This document shows, piece by piece, positions 43,644 to 53,165 of a DNA stretch of 64,000 nucleotides. Every line of letters starts with the position of its first letter. Position 1 is the stretch's first letter. The stretch covers positions 1 to 64,000 of the forward strand of contig JADIMC010000053.1 in assembly GCA_017694955.1 (NCBI GenBank). The letters are read 5' to 3'. This DNA is from Candidatus Limisoma faecipullorum. Lineage in GTDB: Bacteria > Bacteroidota > Bacteroidia > Bacteroidales > Muribaculaceae. The notes beneath the pieces were generated by a model, which was not told where the DNA came from, searched no databases, and saw only the letters and a program-made list of their open reading frames with translations. Position numbers and translations under genes: made by a program.

Positions 43644-46600
43644 ATGAAAAACTTAAAATTAAAATGGTTCGTAAGCCTGATTTTCATATTAGGCTCCGCT
43701 TTGCCGGCAGCGGCAAATGTTGAGATAGACGGGATCATATATTCCTTAAGCAGAAGTACAGCCACAGCCTTGGAGTATACAGGCAGCGGCGAAGAAGTGC
43801 AAATACCGGAGCAAGTTGTCAGAAATGGAAACACATATACTGTGACAATTGTCGGTTCAGCCGGAGGTTCCCGCATATCTGGACTTGCAGATTATCCTAT
43901 ACCGGGTTTTGTTGCTCCGGCCGTAAAGAAGCTCGTGATCCCATCTTCTGTGACATTTGCTTATTTAAGCTCGCAGTCACCATTGATTGAAGAAGTGGAA
44001 ACATCATCTGCCGAAACTGCCATCAGAATACAGAATATAGAACTCGGCACGTTGACAATCAAAGGATATGGCTGCACGCTGAATTTGGGCATCAATTCAA
44101 GAGAAGAAGACCAAGGCCCAACATCTGTCGACAATTTGGTGTTCGACTGTCAGAAAGCTATATTGACACGGTTTTCTGATGACACGTATTGGGAATATTA
44201 TTCTGTAAAAAAAGCCACGCTGACTGACAAGGTGACCAACGTAGGCGGACGGTTCGACATCGCCGATGAGATAGAAGTGGCAAATGAGGAGTTTGACGGC
44301 GTGGCCGACTATGCCTTCGCGAATTGCGCTTTGGAACGGTTCAAAGTTAACAGCACTACCTCCGCGCATGTCCTTCAGAATGCAAAAATCGGACGGCTCG
44401 ACATATCGGAAAGAATCGATTATGAGTTGAACATGAAGTCTGTAGGCACTCTTTTTGTCGGGGATGACGTTGAGACATACAATCTTGTCGGAACAACACG
44501 CCCGGGCAAGATTGAGGGCGCAGCTTTGAGAACGGTAACATATCCCACGAGAATGTCGTTGGCCAACACCACGTGGTATGATTTCGACGGCGACGGCAGC
44601 CTGTCGTTCGTGACGAGCGGCGGAGGATATTACAACAACGAGCTTCAGCCGCTCGGCATGGCTGAACCCGTCGATGACAATTATAGAATCAAAGGCATTT
44701 ACCGGGCTTTGGATTCCGACAATTCCGGAGTGCCGACATTATTTATAAACGACAAGTCGGCGTTTAAATACGACCCTGAAACCGACGGATTCAATAAGGC
44801 GGAACTCCCGGAAGGCTATCTGCTGCTCGATGCCGACAACAACGGCCTGACCGACATTCTTACGGCAGAAGATGCAGACCTTTTCATCAATTACCGTCAG
44901 ACCGACGGCGACTATCTGAAAACTAAGCTGCGGTTTACAACCAACCGTGAGGATGTCTACAACGCCACCTACGAACTGTCGGGCAACTGGGGCGACAATA
45001 TCCCCTCGCTCAGCGACGGTTGGATGATTAACGGCAGTTCAATACCGGATTCATACATCAATATAACCCTTGCCGCCGACTTGAACAAGGACGGCATACC
45101 CGACCTTGTCGACAACAACGTGGGCGGCATATTGTATAACATAGGTGGCAACGACTACTACACAAGCCCCGAGAAAGGCGAAATCCACCAGTGCGACCTC
45201 AACGACGACGGTGTACTCGACTATGTGCTGTTTGACGACGACGAGAGCAAGGTTTACCTGATGATTTACCAGTCGGATGGTTCGTATTCGCAGCAGTTGC
45301 TTATCGAGAACAGCAGCGTAAGCAATGTGTGGTGCAAGGATTTCGACCACGACGGCGACATTGATGTGGCTCTGACTGTGGATAACGAGGGCGGCAATAA
45401 CACTTTCAGCTTCATCGCATTTTTCCGCAACGATGGCGGCGGCAAATTCACAAGGAAAGAAAATTCGTTTACCGAAGAATATGAATTTGTCGGCTGCAAC
45501 GACGTAAATGCCGATGGCTTGTATGAATTCATCGCTACCGACGGAGGCAATAGACAGACCGTGCTGCTGGGCTGCGACGGCAACCTCAAAGTGACGGAGG
45601 CGGAAGTGCTGCACGATTCGTATCTCTATCCAGGTTCAGGCAGCAATGCCGATGGATACGTTGCCGGGGATATGGACAACGACGGTTTTGTGGAATATTT
45701 TTATTCCCGTGGAAACGAAATAGGTAAAATCCTGAATTTCGGCGACCGCAAGAACACCGCGCCGGAGAAGATGGCGGCTCCGGTGGCCTACTACGACGAG
45801 GCTTCCGGCAAGCTGCGCATAACGTGGGAAGAGGGAAACGATGCCGAGACTTCGACCTGCGACCTCACCTACGAGCTGCGCATCGGCACGGCTCCCGGAA
45901 AGGCCGACATTCTTGCCACCAACTCGCTTGCCGACGGACGTCGCCGCACGCTGGAAGAAGGCAATATGGGGCGCAACCTCTACAACCTTTTCAACCCGTC
46001 GGCAATGGCTGAAGGCACATACTACATAGCGGTACAAGCCATCGATGCCGGAGGATTGGGCGGAGCATGGTCGGACGATGCTGTCTATCAGCACAAAAAA
46101 GCCGCGGCCGACTTCTCCATCAGCCATTCGGAGATGACCACCGCCGACACCTTGCAGCTTGCGGCACGCAAAATCGACGGCGCGACCTACAAATGGGACA
46201 TTGCCGACGGCACTGTAATCAGCGAAGAAGGCAACCGCATCGATGTGACGTTCAGCAGCTACGGCGAGCGCGAGATAGGACTGACCATTACCCTCGCCGA
46301 CGGCAGCACGCTGACCGCCGACACGAAGACCGTCGATGTGCTGATGTTCAGCATAGGCAGCAGCTATGATTTTGTGCCTGAGGATATTTATTATGATTGG
46401 GATCACGCAGGTTTCGCCGACTTCAATGGCGACGGATATGTGGATGCCATTGTTTCTTCATTTGCTGCATCAGCACATAAAGGGATGTGGTCGAACGATG
46501 GCGACGGGACATTCACAAAAGTCGGCAAATTGTTCAATACGGATTTGAGCACGACTCCATACGGCATCCTCGACTTCAACAAGGACGGCTATTTGGATTT

Positions 46601-49454
46601 CATGTCCAACGAGGAAAAAGGCAACGTGTTTATCAACAGCGGATTCGACGATTTCAGCTTCGAGTACAGCAAGCAGGAGCATACGATGATAAACGCAGAC
46701 AGGGACATACCGCAAGGATTGCTGCTCGGCGACATGAACAACGACGGCTATCCTGAATGGTTCTATGACACAAGTCACACGGCCGACCCAAGCTATCTGA
46801 ACGGAGGCGACAACCTCACGTTCACGCAAGTGGAATCTTTCGAGATACCCGATAAGGATAATCCGGAAAAGACAGTTCGGCTGGACGCTGAATATTATTA
46901 CGACATCAACCGCGACGGCTTTATCGACGCTATCGCATCAAACCGTCATACGGTAGGCGAGGATAATTATACAATGAATTATTATGCCTTGCTTAAAGAC
47001 CCGACAGGCGATTTTTCGTTTGAGGACGAAAAACTGATGTTCGAGGTGAGAAATATAGAATGGCCAGTAGGTTTCACTGTGCTTTTCGGCGACCTCAACA
47101 GCGACGGCTATTTAGATTTGTTCTACCGCAAATCGGGCGAAAATTTTATCCGCGTGATTCCCGGAAAGTCGGAAAGCGAATGGCCGTGCAAGGAAGAGGT
47201 GCGGATACCGCTTGTCGGCGACTATAATTTCTCGCTGCTTAGCAATAAGATAGACTATTTCAGGCTTTACGACTTCGACAACAACGGTTATCCCGACATC
47301 CCGATAAAGGCGGAAGACCCGGCGGGCACTGACGCTATGCCATCATACGCAATCTTGCTGATGCAACCTGATTTCAAGGCGGAGCTTTGCCGTACCAACG
47401 GCGTTAGCAACGACGCATCGCCATTCATCGCCCTTAGCGACGGCGCATATCCGCAAATCGGCGGTTCCTATAAGACTTTGGGCAGAAGCGACAATCAGGC
47501 TCCGGAGCGTCCGTCGGGCGTGATGGCTAAGCAGACAGCCGACGGTATGCTGATAACGTGGTGCGACGCTAAGGACGACCACACCCCGGCGGTGCAGATG
47601 CAGTACAACGTGAGCGTGAAGAAGAAAGGCGCGACCGGAGAGAACAGCTTCGTAATCTCGCCGATGAACGCGCTTTCCGACGAGGCTGCCGTAGTGCCGA
47701 GCTATATGTACAAGAAATCCACACGGATGACCGTGCCTTCGGAATTCTTGGAGGCAGGACAGACCTACGAGGTGCAGATACAGGCTATCGACGCCTTCAA
47801 CGAGCATTCGCCGATGACCGAGCCGGTGGAAATAACAATCAGCGCCGCCGGATATATCGACACTGCCGACAAGGTTGCCAAAGGAGCGGAAACAACGCTG
47901 AAATACGTTGGAACGCAAGCCTCATCGTTCAGCTATGAGCTTGACGGCGGAACGGTTGTTTCCGACAAGGGCAACGGCGAGATAACGGCGAAGTGGGATG
48001 AGCCGGGAGTGAAGCAAATCACCCTCACCGCCAGCGGAATCACCATCAATTCGGCGATAACCGTTGTGGATTTGCTGGACGTTGACTTCACATTGCCGGA
48101 GAATCCGCTTGCCGGCGCGCCCATTGAGGTGGAAGTGCCGGAGGCTATGCTCGACAACTCCCGCGAAAGCGGCTTCCGCTGCGACGACGAGCGCGTGACG
48201 ATAGAATGGAACCGTGGCGACGAGATTGCGGTAATCACCTTTGCGGAAACAGGCACTTACACTGTCGAGTCGTATATCGAGGATGATATTCAAGGCAACA
48301 CCTGCCGCCGCGAGGCTGTAGTGGCTGAAGCGATGCCGTTGGCGGAGATAGCGGGCGTCACAGCCGACGCTGCCGGGCATTACACCGTAAGCTGGAACAC
48401 AGCTGGCATGCCGCAGCAGGTGGGCAAGGTTGTGATAAGCAAGGAAACCAACCGCGTGGACAAATACTCGGTAATCGGAGAAGCCGACCTGTCGGAAGGA
48501 GCGTTCACCGACCCGGAATCCGACCCGGCAGTAAAGTCGGAACGCTACATAATCAACCTTGCGGCCGATAACGGACAGAAGAGCTACGCGAGCGACCCGC
48601 ACAAGCCGCTCCACGTGATGATTAACTTGGCTGCCGCAGGAGGCTACAACCTGATGTGGAACAGCTACGAGGGTATGGAAGTGGACTACTACACTATCCT
48701 GCGTGGGCCGTCGGCCGACAATCTGACGGAGCTGACGCAGATAGCGGGAAGCCAGCAGAACTATACGGATATGAACGCGCCGCAGGGCGAAATGTTCTAC
48801 GCCGTTACGTTCACCCCGACCGCCGCCGAGATGCAGCGCGCCAAAGCCGCGGGCAGGACAGGCGTGGCAGTAAGCTCCAACGTGGTATCGACAAGCGAGG
48901 CCATAGCCGCTACCTATGCAACAAGCATGCAGATACTTTCCGTAGAGCCGGAAATGAGACTGACCTACGAGCAAGGCGCATTGCACCTGTTCACGGAGAT
49001 GCAGCCGCTGTCGGCAACGTTCAACCGCGTCTCGTGGGAAATTGTTGAAGGCGACGGGTTGGCTACCATCGACGCCAACGGCTTGCTGACAGCCACAGGC
49101 GAAGGTTCGGGCAACGTGGTGGTACGCGCCACGGCTCTCGACGGCTCCGGACTGACGGCAAAAGCTACTATCGTTTGCGAGGAGGGAGCAGGAGGCGTAA
49201 CCGAGTTGCGCGACTACAACGACGGAGAATGGCAGTTGCGCGTGGCCAACAACCGCGGCAACCTGAGACTGTCGGGCTGGAACGACGGCGACGAGGCAAC
49301 GCTCTACATAGTGTCGATGCAGGGACAGGTGATGGAAATAGTCCGCACCTCCGACCCGCAGGCCGAAATCGACTGCGCGGGCTACCCGGGAGGCGTATAT
49401 GTGGTGAAAGCCATCGCCGGAGGCGAAGCCAAGGCAGTGAAATTCGCGCTATAG
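43644..49454 (+). CDS. Giant exported FG-GAP/VCBS repeat protein
   Basis: 1936 residues from the ATG at 43644, which begins a signal peptide (KLKWFVSLIFILGSALPAAA); the open frame upstream is not similar to anything. An N-terminal part like BspA leucine-rich repeats (about 25-270), then FG-GAP/VCBS blades with calcium-type DxDxDG loops (FDGDGSLSF, DADNNGLTD, DLNKDGIPD, DLNDDGVLD, DFDHDGDID, DMDNDGFVE), a fibronectin-like and a PKD-like domain, a second blade set (DFNGDGYVD, DFNKDGYLD, DMNNDGYPE, DLNSDGYLD, DFDNNGYPD), more fibronectin/Ig-like domains, and a type IX sorting-like tail. Probably a secreted adhesin or glycan-binding scaffold. GC content rises visibly toward its 3' end. Confidence 0.82.
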   Translation: MKNLKLKWFVSLIFILGSALPAAANVEIDGIIYSLSRSTATALEYTGSGEEVQIPEQVVRNGNTYTVTIVGSAGGSRISGLADYPIPGFVAPAVKKLVIPSSVTFAYLSSQSPLIEEVETSSAETAIRIQNIELGTLTIKGYGCTLNLGINSREEDQGPTSVDNLVFDCQKAILTRFSDDTYWEYYSVKKATLTDKVTNVGGRFDIADEIEVANEEFDGVADYAFANCALERFKVNSTTSAHVLQNAKIGRLDISERIDYELNMKSVGTLFVGDDVETYNLVGTTRPGKIEGAALRTVTYPTRMSLANTTWYDFDGDGSLSFVTSGGGYYNNELQPLGMAEPVDDNYRIKGIYRALDSDNSGVPTLFINDKSAFKYDPETDGFNKAELPEGYLLLDADNNGLTDILTAEDADLFINYRQTDGDYLKTKLRFTTNREDVYNATYELSGNWGDNIPSLSDGWMINGSSIPDSYINITLAADLNKDGIPDLVDNNVGGILYNIGGNDYYTSPEKGEIHQCDLNDDGVLDYVLFDDDESKVYLMIYQSDGSYSQQLLIENSSVSNVWCKDFDHDGDIDVALTVDNEGGNNTFSFIAFFRNDGGGKFTRKENSFTEEYEFVGCNDVNADGLYEFIATDGGNRQTVLLGCDGNLKVTEAEVLHDSYLYPGSGSNADGYVAGDMDNDGFVEYFYSRGNEIGKILNFGDRKNTAPEKMAAPVAYYDEASGKLRITWEEGNDAETSTCDLTYELRIGTAPGKADILATNSLADGRRRTLEEGNMGRNLYNLFNPSAMAEGTYYIAVQAIDAGGLGGAWSDDAVYQHKKAAADFSISHSEMTTADTLQLAARKIDGATYKWDIADGTVISEEGNRIDVTFSSYGEREIGLTITLADGSTLTADTKTVDVLMFSIGSSYDFVPEDIYYDWDHAGFADFNGDGYVDAIVSSFAASAHKGMWSNDGDGTFTKVGKLFNTDLSTTPYGILDFNKDGYLDFMSNEEKGNVFINSGFDDFSFEYSKQEHTMINADRDIPQGLLLGDMNNDGYPEWFYDTSHTADPSYLNGGDNLTFTQVESFEIPDKDNPEKTVRLDAEYYYDINRDGFIDAIASNRHTVGEDNYTMNYYALLKDPTGDFSFEDEKLMFEVRNIEWPVGFTVLFGDLNSDGYLDLFYRKSGENFIRVIPGKSESEWPCKEEVRIPLVGDYNFSLLSNKIDYFRLYDFDNNGYPDIPIKAEDPAGTDAMPSYAILLMQPDFKAELCRTNGVSNDASPFIALSDGAYPQIGGSYKTLGRSDNQAPERPSGVMAKQTADGMLITWCDAKDDHTPAVQMQYNVSVKKKGATGENSFVISPMNALSDEAAVVPSYMYKKSTRMTVPSEFLEAGQTYEVQIQAIDAFNEHSPMTEPVEITISAAGYIDTADKVAKGAETTLKYVGTQASSFSYELDGGTVVSDKGNGEITAKWDEPGVKQITLTASGITINSAITVVDLLDVDFTLPENPLAGAPIEVEVPEAMLDNSRESGFRCDDERVTIEWNRGDEIAVITFAETGTYTVESYIEDDIQGNTCRREAVVAEAMPLAEIAGVTADAAGHYTVSWNTAGMPQQVGKVVISKETNRVDKYSVIGEADLSEGAFTDPESDPAVKSERYIINLAADNGQKSYASDPHKPLHVMINLAAAGGYNLMWNSYEGMEVDYYTILRGPSADNLTELTQIAGSQQNYTDMNAPQGEMFYAVTFTPTAAEMQRAKAAGRTGVAVSSNVVSTSEAIAATYATSMQILSVEPEMRLTYEQGALHLFTEMQPLSATFNRVSWEIVEGDGLATIDANGLLTATGEGSGNVVVRATALDGSGLTAKATIVCEEGAGGVTELRDYNDGEWQLRVANNRGNLRLSGWNDGDEATLYIVSMQGQVMEIVRTSDPQAEIDCAGYPGGVYVVKAIAGGEAKAVKFAL

Positions 49455-49883
49455 CGTGTGGCTGACGCCACGAGTTATTGTAGCTGTCGCTACAGGTTAT
49501 AGGTTAAGGTTTATTCCCTAACCAGTAACCCCTAACCTGCCGCCACAGCGGCAATAACCCGTGGCGACAGCCGCAAAAAAGCAAAGCGACAAAGTGTCCT
49601 CCCCTGTTCACGGAGCGTAGCGTAGTTAATAGGGGAGGTGTCCCAACGGGACGGAGGGGTTCTGTGCCAGTGTCGTGGCAGGTTATAGATTAAGGGTACA
49701 GGTTAACCTATAACCAGAGCCGACAGCTCCAACCCCCTCGGCACTCCGTGCCGCTCCCCCTATTTGCTCCGGCAGGCTCCGCAAACAGAGGGAGACAATC
49801 AAGGATGCCGGCCTATTGTAGGCATTGGATTTAAAACAACACAAACACAAAAAAACTTATTACTAACTAACAAACTAATAACA
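49455..49883. other. Intergenic hairpins and repeat element
   Basis: No gene. A hairpin GTGGC-TGAC-GCCAC starts 4 bases after the stop codon (49458-49471), followed by TGTAGC-TGTC-GCTACA (49479-49494), GGTTA-rich words, and element copy 2 (49591-49796). Confidence 0.75.
49591..49796 (+). repeat. Long inverted-repeat element, copy 2
   Basis: 206 bases; same ends as copy 1 (AAAGTGTCCTCCCCTGTTCA on the left, CAAACAGAGGGAGACAAT on the right) with a shorter centre. It ends 87 bases before the next lipoprotein gene. Confidence 0.85.
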
Positions 49884-50597
49884 ATGAAAAGAAACTTATT
49901 GAAAATCACGGCATTGGCATTTGCAGTGTCGGTAGTAGTATCGGGTTGCGGCTCAGGCAGCAACAGCACATTGGGTGAAGCACCTGTCATCCTGTCGAAA
50001 CTCAACGCCGACAGGAAAAGACTCGTGGAAGAGACCCGCAACTCACGCGACTACGACGGCATCAGAAGCAAAATGCAAGAGTTCAAGGATTACGAAAAAG
50101 AATGCTTCGAGCGCGCCGCCGAAGAAGGTCCGAAAGCCGTCGGCAACGATGTGGATTTCTCAGGCGACCCGTATGAGGCATTCAAGGTGAAAGAAGCGAA
50201 AGTGGATGAATATGTAAAGCTCTTCAATGCCGGATATTACAACATACGTGTCAAGGTAGAGGCTAAAAAGGACTTTGTGGTAAGACAAAACAAGAGTGAA
50301 TGCGCAGCCGGAGAAGAAGCCCTCACTGACGCTCCCCTGCACTATGTGGCACTGACTTCAGACGGCACACCAATCATTTTCGGACATCTGAATCCGTTCC
50401 GCACTAACGACAGCGGCAAACTTGAAGCAGACTACCAGCCGGGACAGACCGTGAAAGCAGGAGAATTGTGCAGCGAAAAAGGCGGGATAATCACTTTCGA
50501 CATCTACAACAACGATTTCAGCAAGTTTGCAGAGCTGAAATTCCTCAGCCAAGAGGAATACGACAATATGCGCAACGAATTCTACAGCGGCAAGTGA
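49884..50597 (+). CDS. Hypothetical lipoprotein of the repeat island
   Basis: 237 residues from the ATG at 49884 that starts a lipoprotein signal (VSVVVSGC, Cys about 22). A helical, charged stretch follows (about 35-110, LNADRKRLVEETRNSRDYD and KEAKVDEYVKLF), then a beta-rich domain with VKVEAKKDFVVRQNKSE, GTPIIFGHLNPF and GQTVKAGELCSEKGG, loosely like a biotinyl-lipoyl-type hammerhead turn. I do not recognise a family. It is preceded by repeat copy 2 and followed by mini-hairpins and copy 3, so it is a unit of its own. Confidence 0.7.
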   Translation: MKRNLLKITALAFAVSVVVSGCGSGSNSTLGEAPVILSKLNADRKRLVEETRNSRDYDGIRSKMQEFKDYEKECFERAAEEGPKAVGNDVDFSGDPYEAFKVKEAKVDEYVKLFNAGYYNIRVKVEAKKDFVVRQNKSECAAGEEALTDAPLHYVALTSDGTPIIFGHLNPFRTNDSGKLEADYQPGQTVKAGELCSEKGGIITFDIYNNDFSKFAELKFLSQEEYDNMRNEFYSGK

Positions 50598-51043
50598 CAG
50601 ATTATTGTAGCTGCCGCTACAGGTCATTGTGGCTTCGCCACAGGTCATAGGTTAAGGGTTATGGGTCATCCGACAAAAGCCGCGACAGCCGCAAAAAAGC
50701 CGCTCTACAAAGTGTCCTCCCCTGTTCACGGAGCGCAGCGCAGTTAATAGGGGAGGTGTCCCAACTGGACGGAGGGGTTCTGTGCCAGAGTCGTGCAGGT
50801 TATAGATTAAGGGTCACAGGCTAACCAATAACCCATAACCTGAGCCGCAGGCTAAAACCCCCTCGGCACTCCGTGCCACTCCCCCTATTTGCTCCGCAGG
50901 CTTCGCAAACAGAGGGAGACAATTAAAGCTTCATGGAGCAATGTCTGCACACAATGCGGCGCAAACGACAACGACGGTGTAGCTCCGTAGTGGCTACACA
51001 TCAGGACTTTGAATTTACAACACGATTTACAAACTTAATTACA
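50598..51043. other. Intergenic hairpins and repeat element
   Basis: No gene. Two mini-hairpins, TGTAGC-TGCC-GCTACA (50606-50621) and TGTGGC-TTC-GCCACA (50628-50642), GGTTA/GGTCA words, then element copy 3 (50709-50922) and a 120-base leader. Confidence 0.75.
50709..50922 (+). repeat. Long inverted-repeat element, copy 3
   Basis: 214 bases, same ends as the other copies, centre most like copy 2. The preceding bases CCGCAAAAAAGC are also shared with copy 2. It ends 121 bases before the next gene. Confidence 0.85.
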
Positions 51044-51826
51044 ATGAAAAAAAGCATTTTCAAGACAATAGCAATAGCCCTTGCACTGTGCTGCTCCGCA
51101 GCGGCGCAGGCACAGCTTTCCGGCGTGCAGACCGCGGCTACCGACGGACTGAAAGGCAACGTGAAGAAAACCGACGTATCGCTATATACAACAATGTGGA
51201 GAAGCGGCGAGATAATCAAAGGTCTGCCAACCGACCTGTCGTACGACGATTTCGGCATCATCCCGAACGCCGAGACACGCCAATATGCAGCCGACGGCTC
51301 GCTGGCTTCTGTGGAATCGACAGTTGACGGAATAAAGTCGAAATTCGTTTACACACATTCCGGCGGCAAGGTAACGACCGAAAAACGCTACGACAGCGGA
51401 AAACTGTTCTCGGAAAGCGTGTTCACCTACGACGCAGCCGGCAATCTCGCGAACACAAAGACCACTACCTACTACGAGGGAAGCGACCCCTACACGGCCG
51501 AATATCCGGCAACGGCTAAAAACGTGAAAAAGAACGCCGACGGCACTGTCACGGAATACGGCGAGAACGGCGCGGACTACACTATCCGCGACGCGGCCGG
51601 AAAAGTGCTGAAAACATCTGTTGAAAACGAGATGGACGGCTATACCGACGTGCGCACATACACCTACGACAACGAAGGCCGCCTCACGAAACTCGCGGTT
51701 GACGGCGTGGGAACATACGACTACAAATACGTCAAGGCCGACCCGCAGGGCAACTGGACGGAAATGGTGGTTTACCGCGACGGAAAGGCCTACCGCTTCG
51801 TCACCCGCACAGTACTGTATTATTAA
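51044..51826 (+). CDS. Exported YD-repeat-like protein
   Basis: 260 residues from the ATG at 51044 beginning a signal peptide (KTIAIALALCCSAAAQAQ). The mature part is a chain of short beta repeats of the RHS/YD type: YDSGKLFSESVFTYDAAGNL, YTYDNEGRLTKLAVDG, then VGTYDYKYVKADPQGNWTEM. Such folds wrap or bind carbohydrate or toxin cargo, but this protein is too short for a cocoon. Location is periplasm or surface. Third gene of the repeat island; role unknown. Confidence 0.7.
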   Translation: MKKSIFKTIAIALALCCSAAAQAQLSGVQTAATDGLKGNVKKTDVSLYTTMWRSGEIIKGLPTDLSYDDFGIIPNAETRQYAADGSLASVESTVDGIKSKFVYTHSGGKVTTEKRYDSGKLFSESVFTYDAAGNLANTKTTTYYEGSDPYTAEYPATAKNVKKNADGTVTEYGENGADYTIRDAAGKVLKTSVENEMDGYTDVRTYTYDNEGRLTKLAVDGVGTYDYKYVKADPQGNWTEMVVYRDGKAYRFVTRTVLYY

Positions 51827-51833
51827 AAACACT

Positions 51834-51880
51834 CAGGGTGCATCGGTGCGTATTGAAATAATTAGTACCTTTGCACCCTG
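51834..51880 (+). promoter_or_regulatory. Promoter inside an inverted repeat, ThrE genes
   Basis: CAGGGTGCA (51834-51842) and TGCACCCTG (51872-51880) are perfect arms; the -7 box TACCTTTG (51866-51873) partly overlaps the right arm and lies 10 bases before the ATG. It may combine terminator of the preceding gene and promoter of the next. Confidence 0.5.
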
Positions 51881-51883
51881 AAA

Positions 51884-52651
51884 ATGAAAACAAGTACTGA
51901 ATTAACACAAATCGCCGATTTCGTCGCCGAATATGCCACCTATCTCTTAGGGTCGGGAGTGCATACTTCGCGCGTGATACGCAACTCCCGGCGCATAGGC
52001 AAATCGCAGGGAATCGACATCCAATTATCAGCCTTCCAGAAAAGCATCGTGATGACAGCTCACGACGACAGCACCGGGGAGAACATCACGAGAGTGGTCG
52101 GCATTCCTGCCCTGCCCATCAGCTTCGAGCGCAATTCCGACCTGAGCGCGTTGAGCTGGGAAGCCGTAGATGAGCATCTTTCGCTCGACGAGATACGCGC
52201 ACGCTACGAGCGGCTCATAACGAAACCCTCGATCGACCCTATCTTCGTGCTGCTCACCGTAGGACTTGCCAACGCCTCGTTCTGCCGTCTTTTCGGAGGC
52301 GACTGGACGGCAATGAGCATCGTGTTCACTTCCACGCTTGTCGGTTTCGCCGCCAAGCAAAGGATGCAGGCACACAAGGTGAACCATTTCATCATCTTCA
52401 TCCTGTCGGCGTTCATAGCGTCGCTTTGCGCCTCCGCCGCGCTCAGCTTCGACTGCACGGCCGAGATATGCCTCGCCACCAGTCCGCTGTTCCTCGTCCC
52501 GGGAGTGCCGCTCATCAACGGAATAATCGACATACTCGACGGCCACGTGCTGATAGGCTTCAGCCGGATAGTCAACGCCATGTCGCTCATAGTGTGCATT
52601 GCCGTGGGGCTTTCAATGACATTGATAATGGTAAAAGATAATCTGCTATGA
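51884..52651 (+). CDS. Threonine/serine exporter, ThrE N-terminal half
   Basis: 255 residues. The N-terminal part (about 1-115, LLGSGVHTSRVIRNSRRIGKS) is the ThrE cytoplasmic domain (PF06738 type), followed by five or so membrane helices (LLTVGLANASFCRLFG, IVFTSTLVGFAA, FIIFILSAFIASLCASAA, PLFLVPGVPLINGIIDIL). In Corynebacterium ThrE is one protein with two membrane halves; many bacteria split it in two genes, as here. It exports threonine and serine across the inner membrane. It overlaps its partner gene by 4 bases (ATGA). Confidence 0.88.
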   Translation: MKTSTELTQIADFVAEYATYLLGSGVHTSRVIRNSRRIGKSQGIDIQLSAFQKSIVMTAHDDSTGENITRVVGIPALPISFERNSDLSALSWEAVDEHLSLDEIRARYERLITKPSIDPIFVLLTVGLANASFCRLFGGDWTAMSIVFTSTLVGFAAKQRMQAHKVNHFIIFILSAFIASLCASAALSFDCTAEICLATSPLFLVPGVPLINGIIDILDGHVLIGFSRIVNAMSLIVCIAVGLSMTLIMVKDNLL

Positions 52652-53139
52652 TTGCTGTTGACATAATTTCCGACGGATTGTTCGCCGCAATAGCGGCAAT
52701 AGGGTTCGGCGCGATTTCCGACCCGCCGATGCGCGCTTTCCCGCGTATAGCCCTGCTCGCCGCCGTAGGACACGCCCTGCGCTACTGTCTGATGCATTTC
52801 GCCGGATTCGACATCGCCACGGCATCACTGGCGGCATCGTTCACCATAGGGATGGGAAGCCTTTGGCTCGGAAAAGGCGCGCACGTGCCGATGACCTGCC
52901 TCTACATCCCGGCGTTATTGCCGATGGTACCCGGCACCTACGCATACAAAACTGTTTTTTCATTGATAATGTTCATACAGTCGCTCGACAATACCGACGG
53001 AGGATTGCAGTATATGCAAGCATTCTTCCTCAACGCCACGGTAGCCACGAGCGTGATAATATTCCTCGCGGCGGGAGCCACATTGCCGATATTCATATTC
53101 AAGAAACGGGCGTACTCAATGACACGCCGCAAACGTTAA
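52648..53139 (+). CDS. Threonine/serine exporter, ThrE C-terminal half
   Basis: 163 residues, almost all hydrophobic helices (ISDGLFAAIAAIGFGAIS, LLAAVGHALRYCL, LAASFTIGMGSLW, CLYIPALLPMVPGTYAYK). Matches the ThrE_2 domain (PF12821), the second half of the split exporter. The start codon overlaps the stop of the first half, so the subunits are probably made in equal amounts. A DUF6064 membrane protein follows 26 bases later. Confidence 0.88.
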   Translation: MIAVDIISDGLFAAIAAIGFGAISDPPMRAFPRIALLAAVGHALRYCLMHFAGFDIATASLAASFTIGMGSLWLGKGAHVPMTCLYIPALLPMVPGTYAYKTVFSLIMFIQSLDNTDGGLQYMQAFFLNATVATSVIIFLAAGATLPIFIFKKRAYSMTRRKR

Positions 53140-53165
53140 CCTAAAACGACTTACGAAAAGAAACT

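Noticed and set aside
47922-48986. 354-codon minus-strand open frame
   Set aside because: Shadow within the GC-rich 3' part of the giant exported protein, where stop codons are rare on the opposite strand.
43099-50922. Insertion sequence or transposon identity for the three long elements
   Set aside because: No transposase frame lies in or next to them and no target duplication could be recognised, so they are called repeats only.
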